Notes: generated by a model not told the origin, from the letters alone. DNA of 64,000 bases from Phocoena phocoena (GCF_963924675.1 NC_089220.1:112422697-112486696); one strand, 5' to 3'. Numbered from the stretch's first letter, positions 22,906 through 35,480 are shown. Program-made: numbers and translations.

Positions 22906-24479
22906 TTACAGGGCACGGGATCTAAGCACATCCAAGCTGGAAGAAGCCTTAAAGCACACATGGCCCAACCACCTGTTTACGGCTAAGGAATCGCCCCTTC
23001 ACCTTGACCTGCGTCATAACTTCCCTGTTGAGTCCCTGTATCTGGCAGGTCTTCACCAGCCTTATGGCATCCACAAAGCAAGTTAATGTTCTCTTCAGAG
23101 GAGGGCACTGAAACCCAGAGAAACCAAGTGACCCGCCTACGGTCATATGGCATGCCTGAGGCCAAGCTGGGGCTCCAGCCACTTCTGCAGGCTCTTGGCT
23201 GCAATGCCTTATGCGATGTGTTCTCGGTGGGGTTGGGGACTTTTGATGCTGGGTGAGGGGTGATTAGTGTTCCTGAGACTTCTCTGCCTTTCTAAAAGCA
23301 TCCAGGTATGACCCTTGACACTTTGTGGTCTAAGTTCTGATGAGACGTCGGCAGTACTTCCCCCTCCTCTTTCAAGACCTGGCCCTATGTGGGGCTCTGC
23401 ACAGTATGGCAGCATTCCTGCTGTGCCCATCCCAGTGCCAGGCACAGCCAGGATGGCGCAGGACATGGCACACACTGCTGATTGCCTGCTCAAAATTCTC
23501 TCAGATTTGTGTTCAGATATTGGCATGCCCAGCCCCAAGTGACATATCAGTCATGGTAATCCTTTTCTTCTGCCAGTGATTGGCTGCTCAGTGGCCAAAT
23601 GACCCAGTTCCAACCAACACAAGGGGAGGGAACCTCTGAGGAAAAGTTCCCTCCCCGAATAAAGAGGCACACGAGAAAGGAGCCCTTTTGCTCTCCCTCT
23701 TGCACCTCCAACTTCCTTTCTGCTGACAATGTTCTTGGGTGAATATATGATGCCTGGAACCGTGGCAACTCTTTTGTGACCATGAGGCGACATCTGCTGA
23801 AGATGGTGGAGCAGGAAGATAGAGAGAACCTGGACCCTCGCTGACTCTGTTGAGTTGCTACACTATCCTTGGAACCACCCATCTTGTTGAATAAGATTAT
23901 ACAGGTACGTATTGATGACACCATTACCTGATGTCTTGTTACTTGCAGCCAGGATCATCCTAACTGATAAAAGGGATAACAATAATAATAATAATGACGA
24001 TGATAATAATAGGATCTTCTTTATGAAGTGGACACGCTGAGATCTGTTTTATACGTAAGGAAGCTGAGGTTTAGAGAAAATACTGAATTTTCCCACTTTA
24101 TATATCCACCACTAGCAAGTAGAAGAAACAGGATCCATCTGATTCCCACACCTGGGCACCAAAACACCTCACAGTCCTGCCTCAGAGAGAGTGGGGTTCC
24201 ACTGAAAGGGCATCAGAGAAAAAGGTGATTTCTACTCCTCTCCTAGAGCTATCTCTAAATTACCCCATTTCCAAGTATTCAGTGAGCAACCATGTTAGAA
24301 TGTGTCCTGTAGGACCAATGATGTGTTTTGGAGTTGAAAAGAGTAGAGATGATGGGATTGGGCCTGTGAAGAATGAAACCAGTCCTGCCCTTCAAAGGCT
24401 TGTGTTGTCTTTAAAGATCTGGGATGGTCACCCCAGAAGCAGTGAATGACCCCAGAAAGAACACATCTTCTGCTTCGTC
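22906..24479. other. Intergenic, mostly unrecognised
   Basis: It includes an MIR-like trace near 23090-23200 and an old dispersed-repeat-like stretch about 23540-23965 ending gttacttgcagccaggatcatcctaactgat, wording that recurs in mammalian genomes but which I cannot assign to a family. A short (AAT)n run lies near 23980. No gene seen. Confidence 0.4.
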
Positions 24480-24750
24480 CAGTCTGGGTCCTTCAAGGCC
24501 AGTTCAAGTGTGCCTTCCTCCAGGCAGCCTGCTCTGACTGTTCCAAGCAGACCTGGCCCTCTCACAGGCTATGTTTGCCCAATTCTTGTCATGAGTGAAG
24601 TTTTTAAAGCTAATTATGTGCACATGTATCCTTCCTGCCAACGGAGTGTGAGCAACTGGTGGGCAAGACTGTGTCTTACAAACAGGTGCCCATCCCATGC
24701 CCAACACAGTCCTGAGTGCCCAGGAGGAGTTAAGGAAATGCTTCCTGGTT
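24480..24750 (+). repeat. L2 fragment
   Basis: Sense L2 3' wording: gttcaagtgtgccttcctcc, ggcagcctgctctgactg, gtgtgagcaactggtgggcaagactgtgtc and gcccaacacagtcctgag. Confidence 0.65.
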
Positions 24751-25354
24751 TGACATGACATCATTCAGTGCCAACCGCACGCTCTGTAAGGACAGCTACC
24801 CCAGGTCAGTTTCACCCCCTCATTGCCGCAAACCCACCCCATGCTCAGCATAAGCCTTTATCCACCAAAGGGAGCTTCTTCCACCAAAATGTGGGGTATC
24901 CATTATGGGGCACGCCAAGAAGTGCAGTGGTCATGTGACCCTCGGGGGAACCCACAACATCAAACAGTTTGAAAAAGACTGCCTGGAAGAACTGGGACTT
25001 GACCTTGCCTGGGAGGGCGGGGAAGAGCGTTGAAGGGAGCCCAGCATGAACAAAGGCACAGAGGTGGCCCCATACCGGAGGGTAAAAGGGACAGTCGGGG
25101 TTGGCTCCAGAGAGCCACCAGGCACCACAGAAATGGCAGCTTTCTTCCGCACTCCCGCCAGGTGCCACCACCTTGACCCAGGCCTGAGGAATGTTCTAAA
25201 AGCTGGCGACGCCTTTTCCCTCTGGCCCTACTCGTCCCTGGAACATAATGGCCTGTGCTTGAAGAGCTTGGGGGTTTCGGATTCCTTAAGGCAGCCAAGG
25301 AATCAACAGCTTCTGGGGGCTGCCCTGAACCCGCCCCTCTCCACGGGTATTTTT

Positions 25355-25560
25355 AGTCACTTTTAATTTGGCACCGCTGAGCACTTTTGATTTCACAATG
25401 ATTAGTTAGAGCTTGCGAGTGCGCTGCTTTTCTTCTTCCGGGCCCGCCTGTTTCCCACAAGGGGACTGGTTGTTGTTTTGACTTTTATGTGCTACAATAA
25501 AAACTTTCATTGTAGCAAAATGTTTGCTCGTCAAAATTAGCTTGGTTAATTCCAAAGAAT
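25355..25560. promoter_or_regulatory. Possible conserved non-coding element with 9-bp hairpin
   Basis: AT-rich unique sequence: tatttttagtcacttttaatttgg, cacaatgattagttagagc and aattagcttggttaattcc. At 25490-25517 there is an inverted repeat TGCTACAAT / ATTGTAGCA with a 10-base loop. Composition suggests a regulatory element; no evidence beyond that. Confidence 0.3.
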
Positions 25561-25849
25561 TGTTTCATCTTGGCTCCACAGGCACCAGGGATCTTTTTTT
25601 ACAAGACGAATTGGCCACCAGCCAGCTATCTCCGGGACCATTCCTCTGTAGTGTTCTTCCCCCTGGAATTTACCTTTAAAGAGGAAAGACCTTTGCTTGC
25701 CTTTGCTTTCCAACGGCTCCTGCGAACGTGCTACCGAGTTCATGTGCTCAGCAGGGTTGGGTGACGTTGATTTTAACGTGACAGACATGAAAGAAAGCCC
25801 GCCCACCCAGAGATAGACTCTCATGGGTGCAATCCAGGCATGAAGGCAT

Positions 25850-25875
25850 ACACACACACACACACACACACACAC
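25850..25875. repeat. (CA)n microsatellite
   Basis: Thirteen or so CA units, followed by CA-rich degenerate sequence to about 25980. Confidence 0.95.
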
Positions 25876-26654
25876 TGAGATATGCCAGGCCCAAACCTAC
25901 ACCTGGAGATATTACACTGCCAGACACACATCAACACACACTCACAAATGTACAGACACACCAGGCATGACACCGCACACAAGCAAGCTGACCCGGGGCA
26001 CACGGGAAGATAGAGAAGATAGAGGTGCACTCAGCAGGTCCAGATGGGGAACTCCTGAGCCGCCTGCAGGAGTTAGCAGGCAGGCTGGGCCCAGAGACCT
26101 ACCTGTATCAGTGAGGGAGCTAGTAGGTGCCACCACCACACAGCATCGGTTACCCTGGGGCCAGGGCTCAAGGCCCTCCTTGCACCGGAGGAGACGAACC
26201 CCTAAGCCAGAAAAAGCCAGCTCTCTTGAGCCGAGAACGCAGGCCAAGCCGACTCCCTCTGGCAGCTCTCCCACCTGCCTCTCCCCTTCTCCCACTGAGA
26301 TCCACTAGCCAAGGAGGTGGAGGTCTGTGCGGTCAGCTGCCCATTGTTAGGTGGGAGTCTGCTCAAATAGTCAGGAAAACAAACCTGTGAGAGGCAACGG
26401 GAGGGGCGAACGCGCAACCTGAGCTAGAGCGCGGGCCAGGAGTAGGGTGGACGGGAAGGGGGTTCTGGAGGACTCTCTGCAAATGGACCGTTTTGCCTCG
26501 GCTGTCCTTGGGATGGATCCTCAGAGCTGGCCTCCAACCATGTGGGTTACTAAATGACACTCAGCGCCTCCTACCGGCCTTCCAGCAGCCCCTTCCTCCC
26601 CCTCTTCTCTCTACACTGAGTGGGTTTACCATCAAACAGTTCTGGGAGAAAGGC

Positions 26655-26935
26655 GAAGTTACTATTATCTGGACACCCCTATGTGGCAGGCCCAGTTCAA
26701 ACACTTGAACTCATTTACTCTTTCAACAATCCTGCGAGGTTGGCATCTTTATCCCCATTTTGCAGACAGTCGAGGTAATGATGATGGCGCTCAGTGTGGG
26801 CCCAAGGACAGTTGCGCTCTCTCTCCTGCATCGGGTGGATAGACAATGAGGCTCAGAGAAGTTCAGGGACTTTCCCAAGGCCACCCAGCTGGTACTGAGG
26901 GAGCAGGATTTGAGCTCAGGACTGACTCCAAAGCC
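26655..26935 (-). repeat. MIR-like fragments, two in tandem
   Basis: Inverted MIR wording twice: caatcctgcgaggttggcatc with ccattttgcagacagtcgagg, then gacaatgaggctcagagaagttcagggac and ccaaggccacccagctgg. Confidence 0.6.
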
Positions 26936-27337
26936 AGTTTGGGGACAGGCATTTAGGACCCGCTGTCCTGGACACAGGATGGCAGGATCAAGGCCCTAGA
27001 TGTCAAGGTCTGGCTGCAGTGTGGGTGGCAGATTGCAGGGGAGATCCATTCGGCTGCAGCGTGACCTGGGCTTAGAGCCTGACCTAGGGACGCCACGGCA
27101 GCAGGGGGGATAGGAGGGGTGGCGGGGGAGGCATGTAGTTGGTAAGTTGGCTGAGCTGTGTCCCGCATGGCTGAGACACAAAGGGTGCCCAGACAGGAAC
27201 AGCTGCCACTGCAAACACAGTCCCTGATAATGTAGCTCTGTCATTCTCCCCTGCCTGCCTGCGCTGCCCCCACCACCCCTGCCTAATTCACTCCTTAGAG
27301 AAATGGCACAGCTGACATCTTAAGGGGAAATTGGCCT

Positions 27338-27775
27338 TCGGGCCATGTATTCATTCTGTAAATTTTTATCCTGTTCCAGGCCCTGGTCCAGGCACTGGGG
27401 CTACAGCAGAGAACAAAACAGAGCTTCTGCCATCCAGCGCTTGCAGGGGAGACAGACAACCGTGGACAAAACAGCAACGTCCAGCGATGACGAAGATGAT
27501 GGGGAAGAAGCAAGAGCCGCTGGGGTGATGGGTGGTGAGGGGAGGGCGGGACCAAGGGAGCAGAGATCGGAGGGCTGAGCTAAGCAACTGTCTGGGAAGA
27601 GCAATCAGAGCGGATAGAAGCCCCGAGGCCGGAGCAGGCTTGGCGGCATTAGGAAGTCAGCGTGGCAGAGCTGAGCCAGCAAAGAGAAGAATGGGTAAAA
27701 TGAGGCTGGAGAAGCAGCCCGAGGCCAGGTCTCGTAGGGCTTTGTGGGACATGGTCAGGGCTCTTGAGTTTAGCC
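27338..27775 (+). repeat. Old dispersed repeat, family not assigned
   Basis: Contains ccaggcactggggctacagcagag, gaggctggagaagcagcccg and gtctcgtagggctttgtggg, the wording of a widespread old mammalian repeat. Related but different text appears at 45680-46220. I cannot name the family with confidence. Confidence 0.45.
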
Positions 27776-28034
27776 TGCATCTGTAAGCACCAGGGGCCAC
27801 GGGGCAAGCGGCTGACAGCATCGTGCAAGGAATCTGGCCTTCTCGGCAGCCGCTGGTGCCCTTCAATCTACAGTTTCTCTAGCCAGAACTTTTGGCTCCC
27901 TGGCTTAGAGATCAAGTCCTCCTTCGCAGTCTCCGTTAGGGAAGGGGCTTGCAGAAGCTGCTGGAAAACTCTTGCTACACTGTTGGGCGCCAGTCAGGGC
28001 TGAAGACCTGGACAGGGGCCTGGCCCCAGGACCT

Positions 28035-28180
28035 AGCTGCGTAGGGAGACAAGAGCAAGACCTGGGATGGACTCCTCTGGCTTCCCCTGGCCAGTTGTGT
28101 GGCCTTGAGTCAATCATTCGCTCTCTCTGAGCCCCAGGTTCCCCCACTGTCAAACAGAGAGATGTTCCACCACAAAGCCC
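28035..28180 (+). repeat. MIR fragment
   Basis: Sense MIR: ggccagttgtgtggccttgag, tctctctgagccccaggttcccc. Confidence 0.6.
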
Positions 28181-28464
28181 TGCAGATCAAGTAAGCAAAG
28201 GAAGTCAAAGGGCATCGCAAAATAGAAGAATTCTGTACATCTGGAAGTTTTTACTTAAAATTGTTTCTTGCCTGTAGGGGGACGGGATGTTGACAACCAA
28301 GGAAGGGAAGGAGAAGGCTTCTCTGGGAGGGGCTTGGGCCCCCCTCCCTGCCCCCTCCTCCCCATGCTCCCCACTGTCTGGTTGGGCCTCCTCTGGAGTC
28401 TCTCATCCTGAAAAACTAAGAGGCTTCACCTAGACCCTGAGGCCCAGCCCACTGGCACTGATTT

Positions 28465-28726
28465 CTCACCCAGGATTTCTTTTTATTTTATTTAATTAAT
28501 TAATTATTCTTTTTTAAAGATGTGTTTGATGTGGACCTTTTTTTTTTTTAAGTCTTTATTGAATTTGCTACAATATTGCCTTTGTTCTATGTTTTGGGTT
28601 TTTTGGGGGGCCGCGAGGCATGTGGGATCCCAGCCCCCCATCAGGGATCGAACCCGTGTCCCCTGCAGTGGAAGCACAGATTCTTAACCACTGCATCGCC
28701 GGGGAAGTCCCTCACCCAGGATTTCT
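28465..28726 (-). mobile_element. CHR-related tRNA-derived SINE with perfect 16-bp target duplication
   Basis: The body is 28481-28710, inverted, with a distinctive tail half (agtctttattgaatttgctac, gttctatgttttggg) and head ccactgcatcgccggggaagtcc. Target duplications ctcacccaggatttct lie at 28465-28480 and 28711-28726. Confidence 0.92.
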
Positions 28727-29864
28727 GCTCAGGCGTGCGCTACTTGCTCTCTCCGGCAGGGAAGCCACAGCCAGATCAACAAACCCACGGCGTTCTCCAA
28801 GTGGCACCTGGAAGAGACCCCAGGAGCAGGCTCCTGCCGTGGCCGGGATTCAGAGACTGGAGGATCTGCTGACAGGACTCACCAGGGTTCCCCCCAAAGC
28901 CCGCCTCCACCCCACACCCCGATTTCAGCTTTGGTCCATCTCTCTCTCTGCATTCATTAATTACTTTTTTAAAAGTCAAAAGATTTTTTAAATTGACGTT
29001 GCTAATTCTTCTCACTTTTCGATCCTAAGGATGTGTATCTATGGGTAAATGAGAAAACACGAAGGAACTGGCTGATGGAACACCTAATTTGGATCATCAA
29101 GGAGTTCTAAGGACCTGAAATTTATTAACCTCCCATAAGACAAAAAGACTACTGGTGAGTGAGGCAGGGTGTGGGGACCATCGCAGCTGGGGACACAGGG
29201 CTGGGCCCACAGAGAAGGCCTCTGCTTCAGGAACTCAGCTGCGAGGGGGGCAGGGGCCCACGAGGCTCTGGTGCCCCCTGAGGGCCCCCACCTGATATCC
29301 TTCAACCTTCTGCCTCCACCAGCCCCTCCTGACCTTCAGCTGGTGCCTTCTCGCTTCATCAGGGCTCTACCAGCCTGTCCCAGAAGCTGCCGGCCCCTAA
29401 GAGGCAGCAAGGTTCAAGTGAAGGGCAGGACAGCACAGTCAGCCAACCTTCGGCGCCTGTCAGGTGGGCAGAAACGCTGCCCTCGCAGGGCTGCTGAGAG
29501 AAGTCAGGAGGCTGATACGCAAAATCCCCATCCAGGGACGAGTCCTCACCTTCCCATCTCCGCCCAGCCTGCATCCCTGGACCGCGCACTGGGCACTAGG
29601 GATGCGAGATGAGTGACACGTGGTCCCTACCTCCATGAACGTCACTGTCCCCCTCTGAAAACTGACCATCTGGGTTCTGGTGGCTGGAGCAAGAATTGGA
29701 CCACGTCATCAGGGATGGAACCGTGACAGAGAGAGGCTGGTGTCCCCGACCCCTGAAGGACTCAGGGCTCTTTACTCATAGCCAGGAGGTCCTCTAGGGC
29801 CCTGTGGAGGCCGCTCGGAGGCCTGGAGACCAGGAGAGCAGCTGCCTCCACATCGTCTCCTCTT
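28727..29864. other. Intergenic, nothing recognised
   Basis: Mixed-composition unique sequence with no repeat of known type, no gene, and only short open frames. Confidence 0.45.
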
Positions 29865-30480
29865 TGTCATCATTTATTGAGCATGTAATATGTGCAAGAC
29901 GGTATGCCAAATGCTGTATATGTATTAACTCATTTCACCCTCCCGATAGCTCTATGGGATGAGTGTTATTGTTTATTCTACAGGGGAGGCAGTTGAAGCA
30001 CAGAGAGGTTAAGTAACCTGTCCGAGGTCACACCGCTGATCGGTGATGCAACCAGACTGGACACAGGCGTCAGGTCCAGAGGCTGCACTCAACCACCCAC
30101 CGTAGTAACGACTCCTCTAACAGGCATGATGTATATAGCACAGGTCGTCATGAAGCAAATGTTACTGTTAGGAATCCTCCTGAAAGCTTATTGCCCTACT
30201 TTACATGTGAGAAGTTAGGCCACTGAAGTGATAATTCATTTTCATTGATTAATTAGTAGGAGCCAGGAACTGTTCTAAGCACTTTGCATGTTTTCACTAA
30301 CTTGGTCTCATACTGTCATGACCCCGATTTTACAAAAAGGAGGAAACTGAGGCGTGGAGAGGCTAAGTGCCTTACCCAGGGCCCCCCAGCTAATCACTGG
30401 CAAAGCCACGGCCTGAACTCGGGCGGTCTGGCTGTAGAGTCCACATTCTTGACCACTCCACTACGCTGCCCAGGGTGTGC
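29865..30480 (-). repeat. Two inverted MIR fragments
   Basis: 29865-30090: tcatttattgagcatgtaatatgtgc, cagagaggttaagtaacctg. 30230-30480: ggaactgttctaagcactttgc, ggaaactgaggcgtggagaggctaag. Confidence 0.75.
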
Positions 30481-31234
30481 AAAGTTAGTAACTAGAAGAG
30501 CCCAGGCTCACAGCCAGGTCTGTAGGCCACCTGTCCTGAGCGTCGGCCGCCCCCACCTGCTCTGCCCGGGCTGTGATGCCCTTTCCAGGTTAAGATCCTA
30601 AGCAGGATCCCAGGCCTCTGGTTCACCGCCTGCCAAAGCAGGGGTCCTTTGTTTCTGAGCCCTCCTTCCTCCAAACAGGCTAGAAGGAAGCCCTCTTGTC
30701 CTCCAGGGCTCTCCAGCTGCCTCGCTCACCTGGGCTTGGCCTGCGCTGGAGTTCACCTGCCCTCCAAGCCTTCCGGCCAGACTGAGCCCCTACTAGACCC
30801 CTGAGGAACCATACCCCTGGCTAAGGAGCCATCTACGTTTCATTGTGGGGAGCCTCTGGCCCCTTTTCCTGGGTGCTCACACTGTAGTCGGCGCTCTTCC
30901 TTGGGCTGGTTGTGCACTCCGCCTTCCTGAAATCAAGGACCCTGTCTTCTGGGCCTGATTCTTTCCCCAGACTCACGTCTACTTCCCTTCACCCACCAGT
31001 TTCTCCTAAAGGGGCACCATCGTGGTGCCCTGGCCTCCCCACCCGCTGAGTGAGGCTGCCGGCGGCACCCAGCCGGCCAGGACAGGCTGCGTGGGATGGC
31101 AGCTGTCACAGCTGCACAGCTGGGCCCAGGTCGGGTGGACCCACAACAGCACAGCGGCTGATCGGAGCCCTGCTGGCCAAGGGCCAGGAGAGATGAGCTT
31201 CCCAGAATCCTCCAGAAGCAGCACAGAGGAGGGG

Positions 31235-31440
31235 CCAGACAAGCTGCGCACTTGGAGTCTCACTCAGACCCTGCTCTATGACCTTGGCCGCCTACCAATT
31301 AATCTGTGTCCCAACTCCACTGACTATAAAACAGGGGCACAGCTAACACCTTGAGGGTAGCCGTGAGGATGAAAGCCTGCCACTTGGCCGAAGTGAAGGG
31401 ACTCTCAGAGGTCCCTTTTAGCTCCAGCAGGTAACGATCC
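31235..31440 (+). repeat. MIR-like fragment
   Basis: Sense order: cttggagtctcactcagacc, ctatgaccttggccgcctacc, actgactataaaacaggggc and gtagccgtgaggatgaaag. Confidence 0.55.
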
Positions 31441-31894
31441 CGTGAAAACCAGGCAGGTAGTCAGGCTGTATAATGCCAGCACCACGTCTCCTCAAAAAGC
31501 TACACACTTCTGCTGGTCACTCAGCATGTGTCATGTGAGACACTCAAAGAGGACTCTCTATCTCCAGCCCCAAACCCCTTCCTTCACGCAGGAGCCAGGG
31601 TGCTGAAACGCCACCACTGCAGGCACCCCTGCGACTTACACATTGCTCTCTCCAGGCATCTCTTTTTAAAAGAAAAGCTTTCGAGCTGAGTGCCTTCTCT
31701 TACAAAAGGCAGCCCCACAGCATCACGGCCCCTGGACGGGCGGGAGGCACAGGCCTGAAAGCCAGGATGAGGCACAAAAGAGCGGCCAAGCTCAGGCCTG
31801 GAAGACGAACCTCACCAACTCCCACGGGTGGCTGGGGCCAGCTTGGCATGGCCGTACACCTCGGCACCTAGTAAGGGTTTGTCATCCTCACAGG

Positions 31895-32110
31895 GGCAAT
31901 GCTTGGCTGTTCACAGAGCACATTTTTACGTACTCTCTTCTGAAACTTCACAACCTGCAGAGGTAGGTCTATTTAGACCCATGTCACAGATGAGGAAACC
32001 AAGGATTGGAGATATGGACTCCTCCAATATCACCAGCATATCGGGGGCAGATCCAGGGTAGACCCAGCTCTGGCTCCAAGCCCAGCACTCTGCCAACCGC
32101 ACTGCCACCT
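31895..32110 (-). repeat. MIR-like fragment
   Basis: Inverted: catgtcacagatgaggaaaccaaggattgg, then gggggcagatccagggtagac. Confidence 0.6.
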
Positions 32111-32904
32111 GAAGCACCAGCAAGAAGCCGTGGTCAGCAGCCCAACCCCAGCGCCCCTGCATCCCCCATGGGGAGAGCTTAAGGGGGTTCAAAGGCTCCA
32201 GGCCAGCAAGCATTTGGCTAAGTCACGGTACTTAGGAGACAGGTCCCGGTAAAAGCCCTCATCCCTGGGGGAAGTCTTTGGTGCCAAAAGGGAAGGAGAT
32301 AAGTCCCCGGGGGTGTGTGGACTAAGGGAGGACAGGCTGGGCCCTCACAGAGCAGAGCCCACCCACGGCACTGGAGCAAGCAGCAGAGCCTCCAGAGGGT
32401 AGGTCCCAGGCTGGGATGGCAGGTGGCCCGTCACGCACTTTGACTGCAGAGGGAGGTCTGTGCAGGCCCTGCTTAGAAGCAGCTTCAGAGCAGCTGCTGG
32501 CTGAGCAGCAGCGGCTCCTATGAGTCGCCTGCATTATGGAAGTGTCTTAGTCTCCAGGAGCCCCATAGCTCAGGGATCTACACGGTCTTCCTAATGAGAC
32601 AGGAGAATCCCTTCCCTTCATCTCGGAGGGATCGCCAGCAAGGTCCAGGTGAGCAAACCCAGCACCAGAGAGTGGGCATGGAGAGGGGGCCGCCACGCTG
32701 CAGGGTCGGGGGTGTACTCACTCGTGTTTGCACGTGTGAGGGGGTGTGTCTGAGGGGGTGATGAGTGGAGAGAATGCAGCTGTCAGTGGGAGCCCTGAGG
32801 TGTGTCAAGGGTCCGGGCCTGTGGCTGTTTCTGAAAGACAGAAACTGTGTGTGCGCGCGCGTCTTGTTCACCCCACCCACCACTCACCCCATGCCTATCA
32901 CAGT

Positions 32905-33100
32905 GCACCATCACCCAGCTGTGTGGCCCCAGGCAAAGTACTTAACCTCTCTGTGCTTCAGATTCCTCTTCTGTAAAATGGAGCTGGCACTGGGCTTGCG
33001 GGAAGGATTTGACGTGACAGCCAAAGGACCTGGTACGCTCTCTGTGCTTGGCGTCCCTTGTGCCCCCAGAGCATCCGAAAACACGAAGGCTGGCACCTGA
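32905..33100 (+). repeat. MIR fragment
   Basis: Sense: cagctgtgtggccccaggcaaagtacttaacc, cttcagattcctcttctgtaaaatgg. Confidence 0.7.
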
Positions 33101-34469
33101 GGTCCTCCTGGCTCACCGGCCACTGGGAGAAGGAACTTTTGATCCTAGAAACCGGAACCATCATCAAAAGACATGAAAGGAGCTGGAAAACGTGACCCCT
33201 GGGGAATGTTGTTTACGGAGCACACTTCACGAAAGTAATCATTGTTTTCTCTGGGAAGCAGTTCTTTAAAGGGCCCTTGAAATACCTTACGGAGAAATAC
33301 TCCAAGAAGAACAATCCCTGTGACTTGCTTTGAGGGATGCCTCCGACATGGAGACTCACAAACCTCGCCCAACCAGATCCAAAGGTGAAGGTGGATGCAA
33401 GGCCAAGGACTGGGCTGGCGCCTTTTGTAGAGCTCAGGTTTACAGCACAGGGTTTACGGCACCTAAGCAGCTCTTTGTGAATGAATTGTATTTTCTTGGT
33501 GTAGCAATGCGCCATACTCAGTCACAAAAGAAAAAAAACTGAGCACAGAAGCCCAGCGCTGAGCACATACCAAGTCTCCACAAATGGCAGCTGGAGTCGT
33601 TTTTCTTATTATTTATGTACTATGAATATTGTTTGTGTATAAATACTTAGATATAAATAATGTTTATTTTAATATTATTATTAATATATAGTATCATGCA
33701 GGCAAAAAATGAATGATGCTACCGGAAGAGTGGAAGAAGCCGTCGGGTGACCCCCAAATTCATCACTTTGGACAAGAGAACAGGGGCTCAGAGGGGAAAT
33801 TTGGCAAGGCCAGACCTGCCAAAGTTATGCAGAAAGTCAGGGATGGGGCTGGGATAAGCTCCCTACCTCCTGACTTCCAGGGGCCTGTCACACTCTAGCC
33901 CTGCTCCCCTCCCCACTGCGGGTCAGAGCCCTCTGTGGCCCAGCAGGGGGACCAGTACCCCCCTACCCTGACCGGTGACTCCTGGCAGTGTCGCCCTGGC
34001 TTGGGGAGGTCTACTCGTATCAGTTCAGCGCTGGGAGCCAGGAGACCCCAGGGCCACATCAGCTGCCCACCCACCCTGCTGCGAGGGACCCTGAGGCCAC
34101 CCAGCAGAATTAGCAGAGCACCCTGGGAAGTCTCCCTTCACCCCTCACTCTCACTTACACATGGGGGTCTCGACTCACCTACGGCCTCGGCCTCCAACTC
34201 AGAAGGGGCAGTAGCCACAGGGCCATGTGAGTCTGGGAGGTCACAGGTCCCAACAGACCCCACCAGGGTCTTGGTGGCTGCTTTCCCGGAAGAGGCCTGG
34301 TCCCAGCACTCACTTTCCCTGGCTGAACACTACCATGTCGGGATGAGAAAAATCTTTGAAGTTCTGGAGCCAGTTTTGCTTTTCTCTTGGGCACCAGGGA
34401 CTAGGGAAAGTGTAGAGGAATGTTTAGAATCTATCCATTTTATTTGCATACTTAGCAGGGGGGCCAACA

Positions 34470-34650
34470 GACTCAGAGACACCTGGGTTTGAAACAAGGC
34501 GACCCACTTACTAGCTGCCTGAGCTCGGGAGGTTCTTCAAGTTCTCGCAGGCTCAGTTGCCTCCTCTGTGCAGTGGGGTAATAAGGCGCTATCTCCTGCA
34601 GTTGCTGGTGAAGGCGAGTGAGGCCAGGCTTGTAACAAAACACCACAGAC
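34470..34650 (+). repeat. MIR fragment
   Basis: Sense: gagacacctgggtttgaaac, cccacttactagctgcctgagctc, gttgcctcctctgtgcagtgggg. Confidence 0.65.
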
Positions 34651-34839
34651 GTCAACGCACTGTGATGGGGGAGCAGGTCCGAAGATGTAACTATTTGCCC
34701 GTAAGAGTCTGAAAGAATCTTCACCAAAATTTAAGCAGGGGTGGGAGTGGGGGTGGGTATCACTGAGGGGCAGGATCTCAGCTATTCCAATTCCTTTTCT
34801 TCTTTTCCTTTTCTTTTGATCTGAGTTTTCCAGATATTC

Positions 34840-35480
34840 CACACTGCTCCTGAATTCGTCATTTGAAAACGATAACAGAGTGAAAAATCAACCCAGCCGC
34901 CCGCTGCGATGCGTGGCCGCTTCCGTACTGGGGGGGGGGGGGGGGCGGCGGGGATGGTGGGGGGAGGGAGCCCCGTGGGGGCAGGGCTAGGTGCCCTCCC
35001 CCGGCGGGCGGGCCCAGCGGGCCTGCTCGCTGGGGTGGCGCCTGGCTCAGACAATGCGAACACACAGTCATTCATTATAACTCAATTACAGTGATTAAAG
35101 CTGGTGGCATGCAGAGGCGGGAGGGAGTGTTGCCAACAAAATTTACACTCCGTGTCATCAGCGAGAGATAACAGCAGCTGACGCGGCCGCTCGCCTCCCC
35201 CTGCCATCTGCTCGGCGCGGGGGCCGCCCGAGGGGCGAGGTGCTGCCGGAGGACCGCGCAGCGGCGGAGAGCTGCTGATTCGGGCTGCCCCCGGCCGAGC
35301 TGGGGCCGGGACAGGACAACGATCGCTGGGGAAGCTGCCCTTCCCTGCGGACAGGGCGGCCCAGAAACACGATGTCTGGAACGGGGGTTTGGGGAGGCAA
35401 TGGCGCCCGCTCTTCTGGGTTTGTGCCCACCGTTGCGGAGGGTGGGACGGGAAGATCTGGGTTTTGCCCCCATGCTCCAG
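34840..35480. promoter_or_regulatory. CpG island with embedded AT-rich conserved-looking core
   Basis: Two CpG-dense segments (about 34895-35050 and 35175-35440, with a NotI site GCGGCCGC at 35183-35190) flank an AT-rich core (cattcattataactcaattacagtgattaaagc). A G-run of 16 lies at 34930-34945. No repeat and no recognisable gene overlap it. It could be a promoter for an unannotated non-coding RNA or a CpG-rich regulatory element of a neighbouring gene. The sequence property is seen; the role is inferred. Confidence 0.6.

Noticed and set aside
23540..23965. Possible LTR or DNA transposon ending gttacttgcagccaggatcatcc
   Set aside because: The wording is familiar from old repeats, but I could not fix ends, duplications or family, so it is only mentioned within a regional entry.
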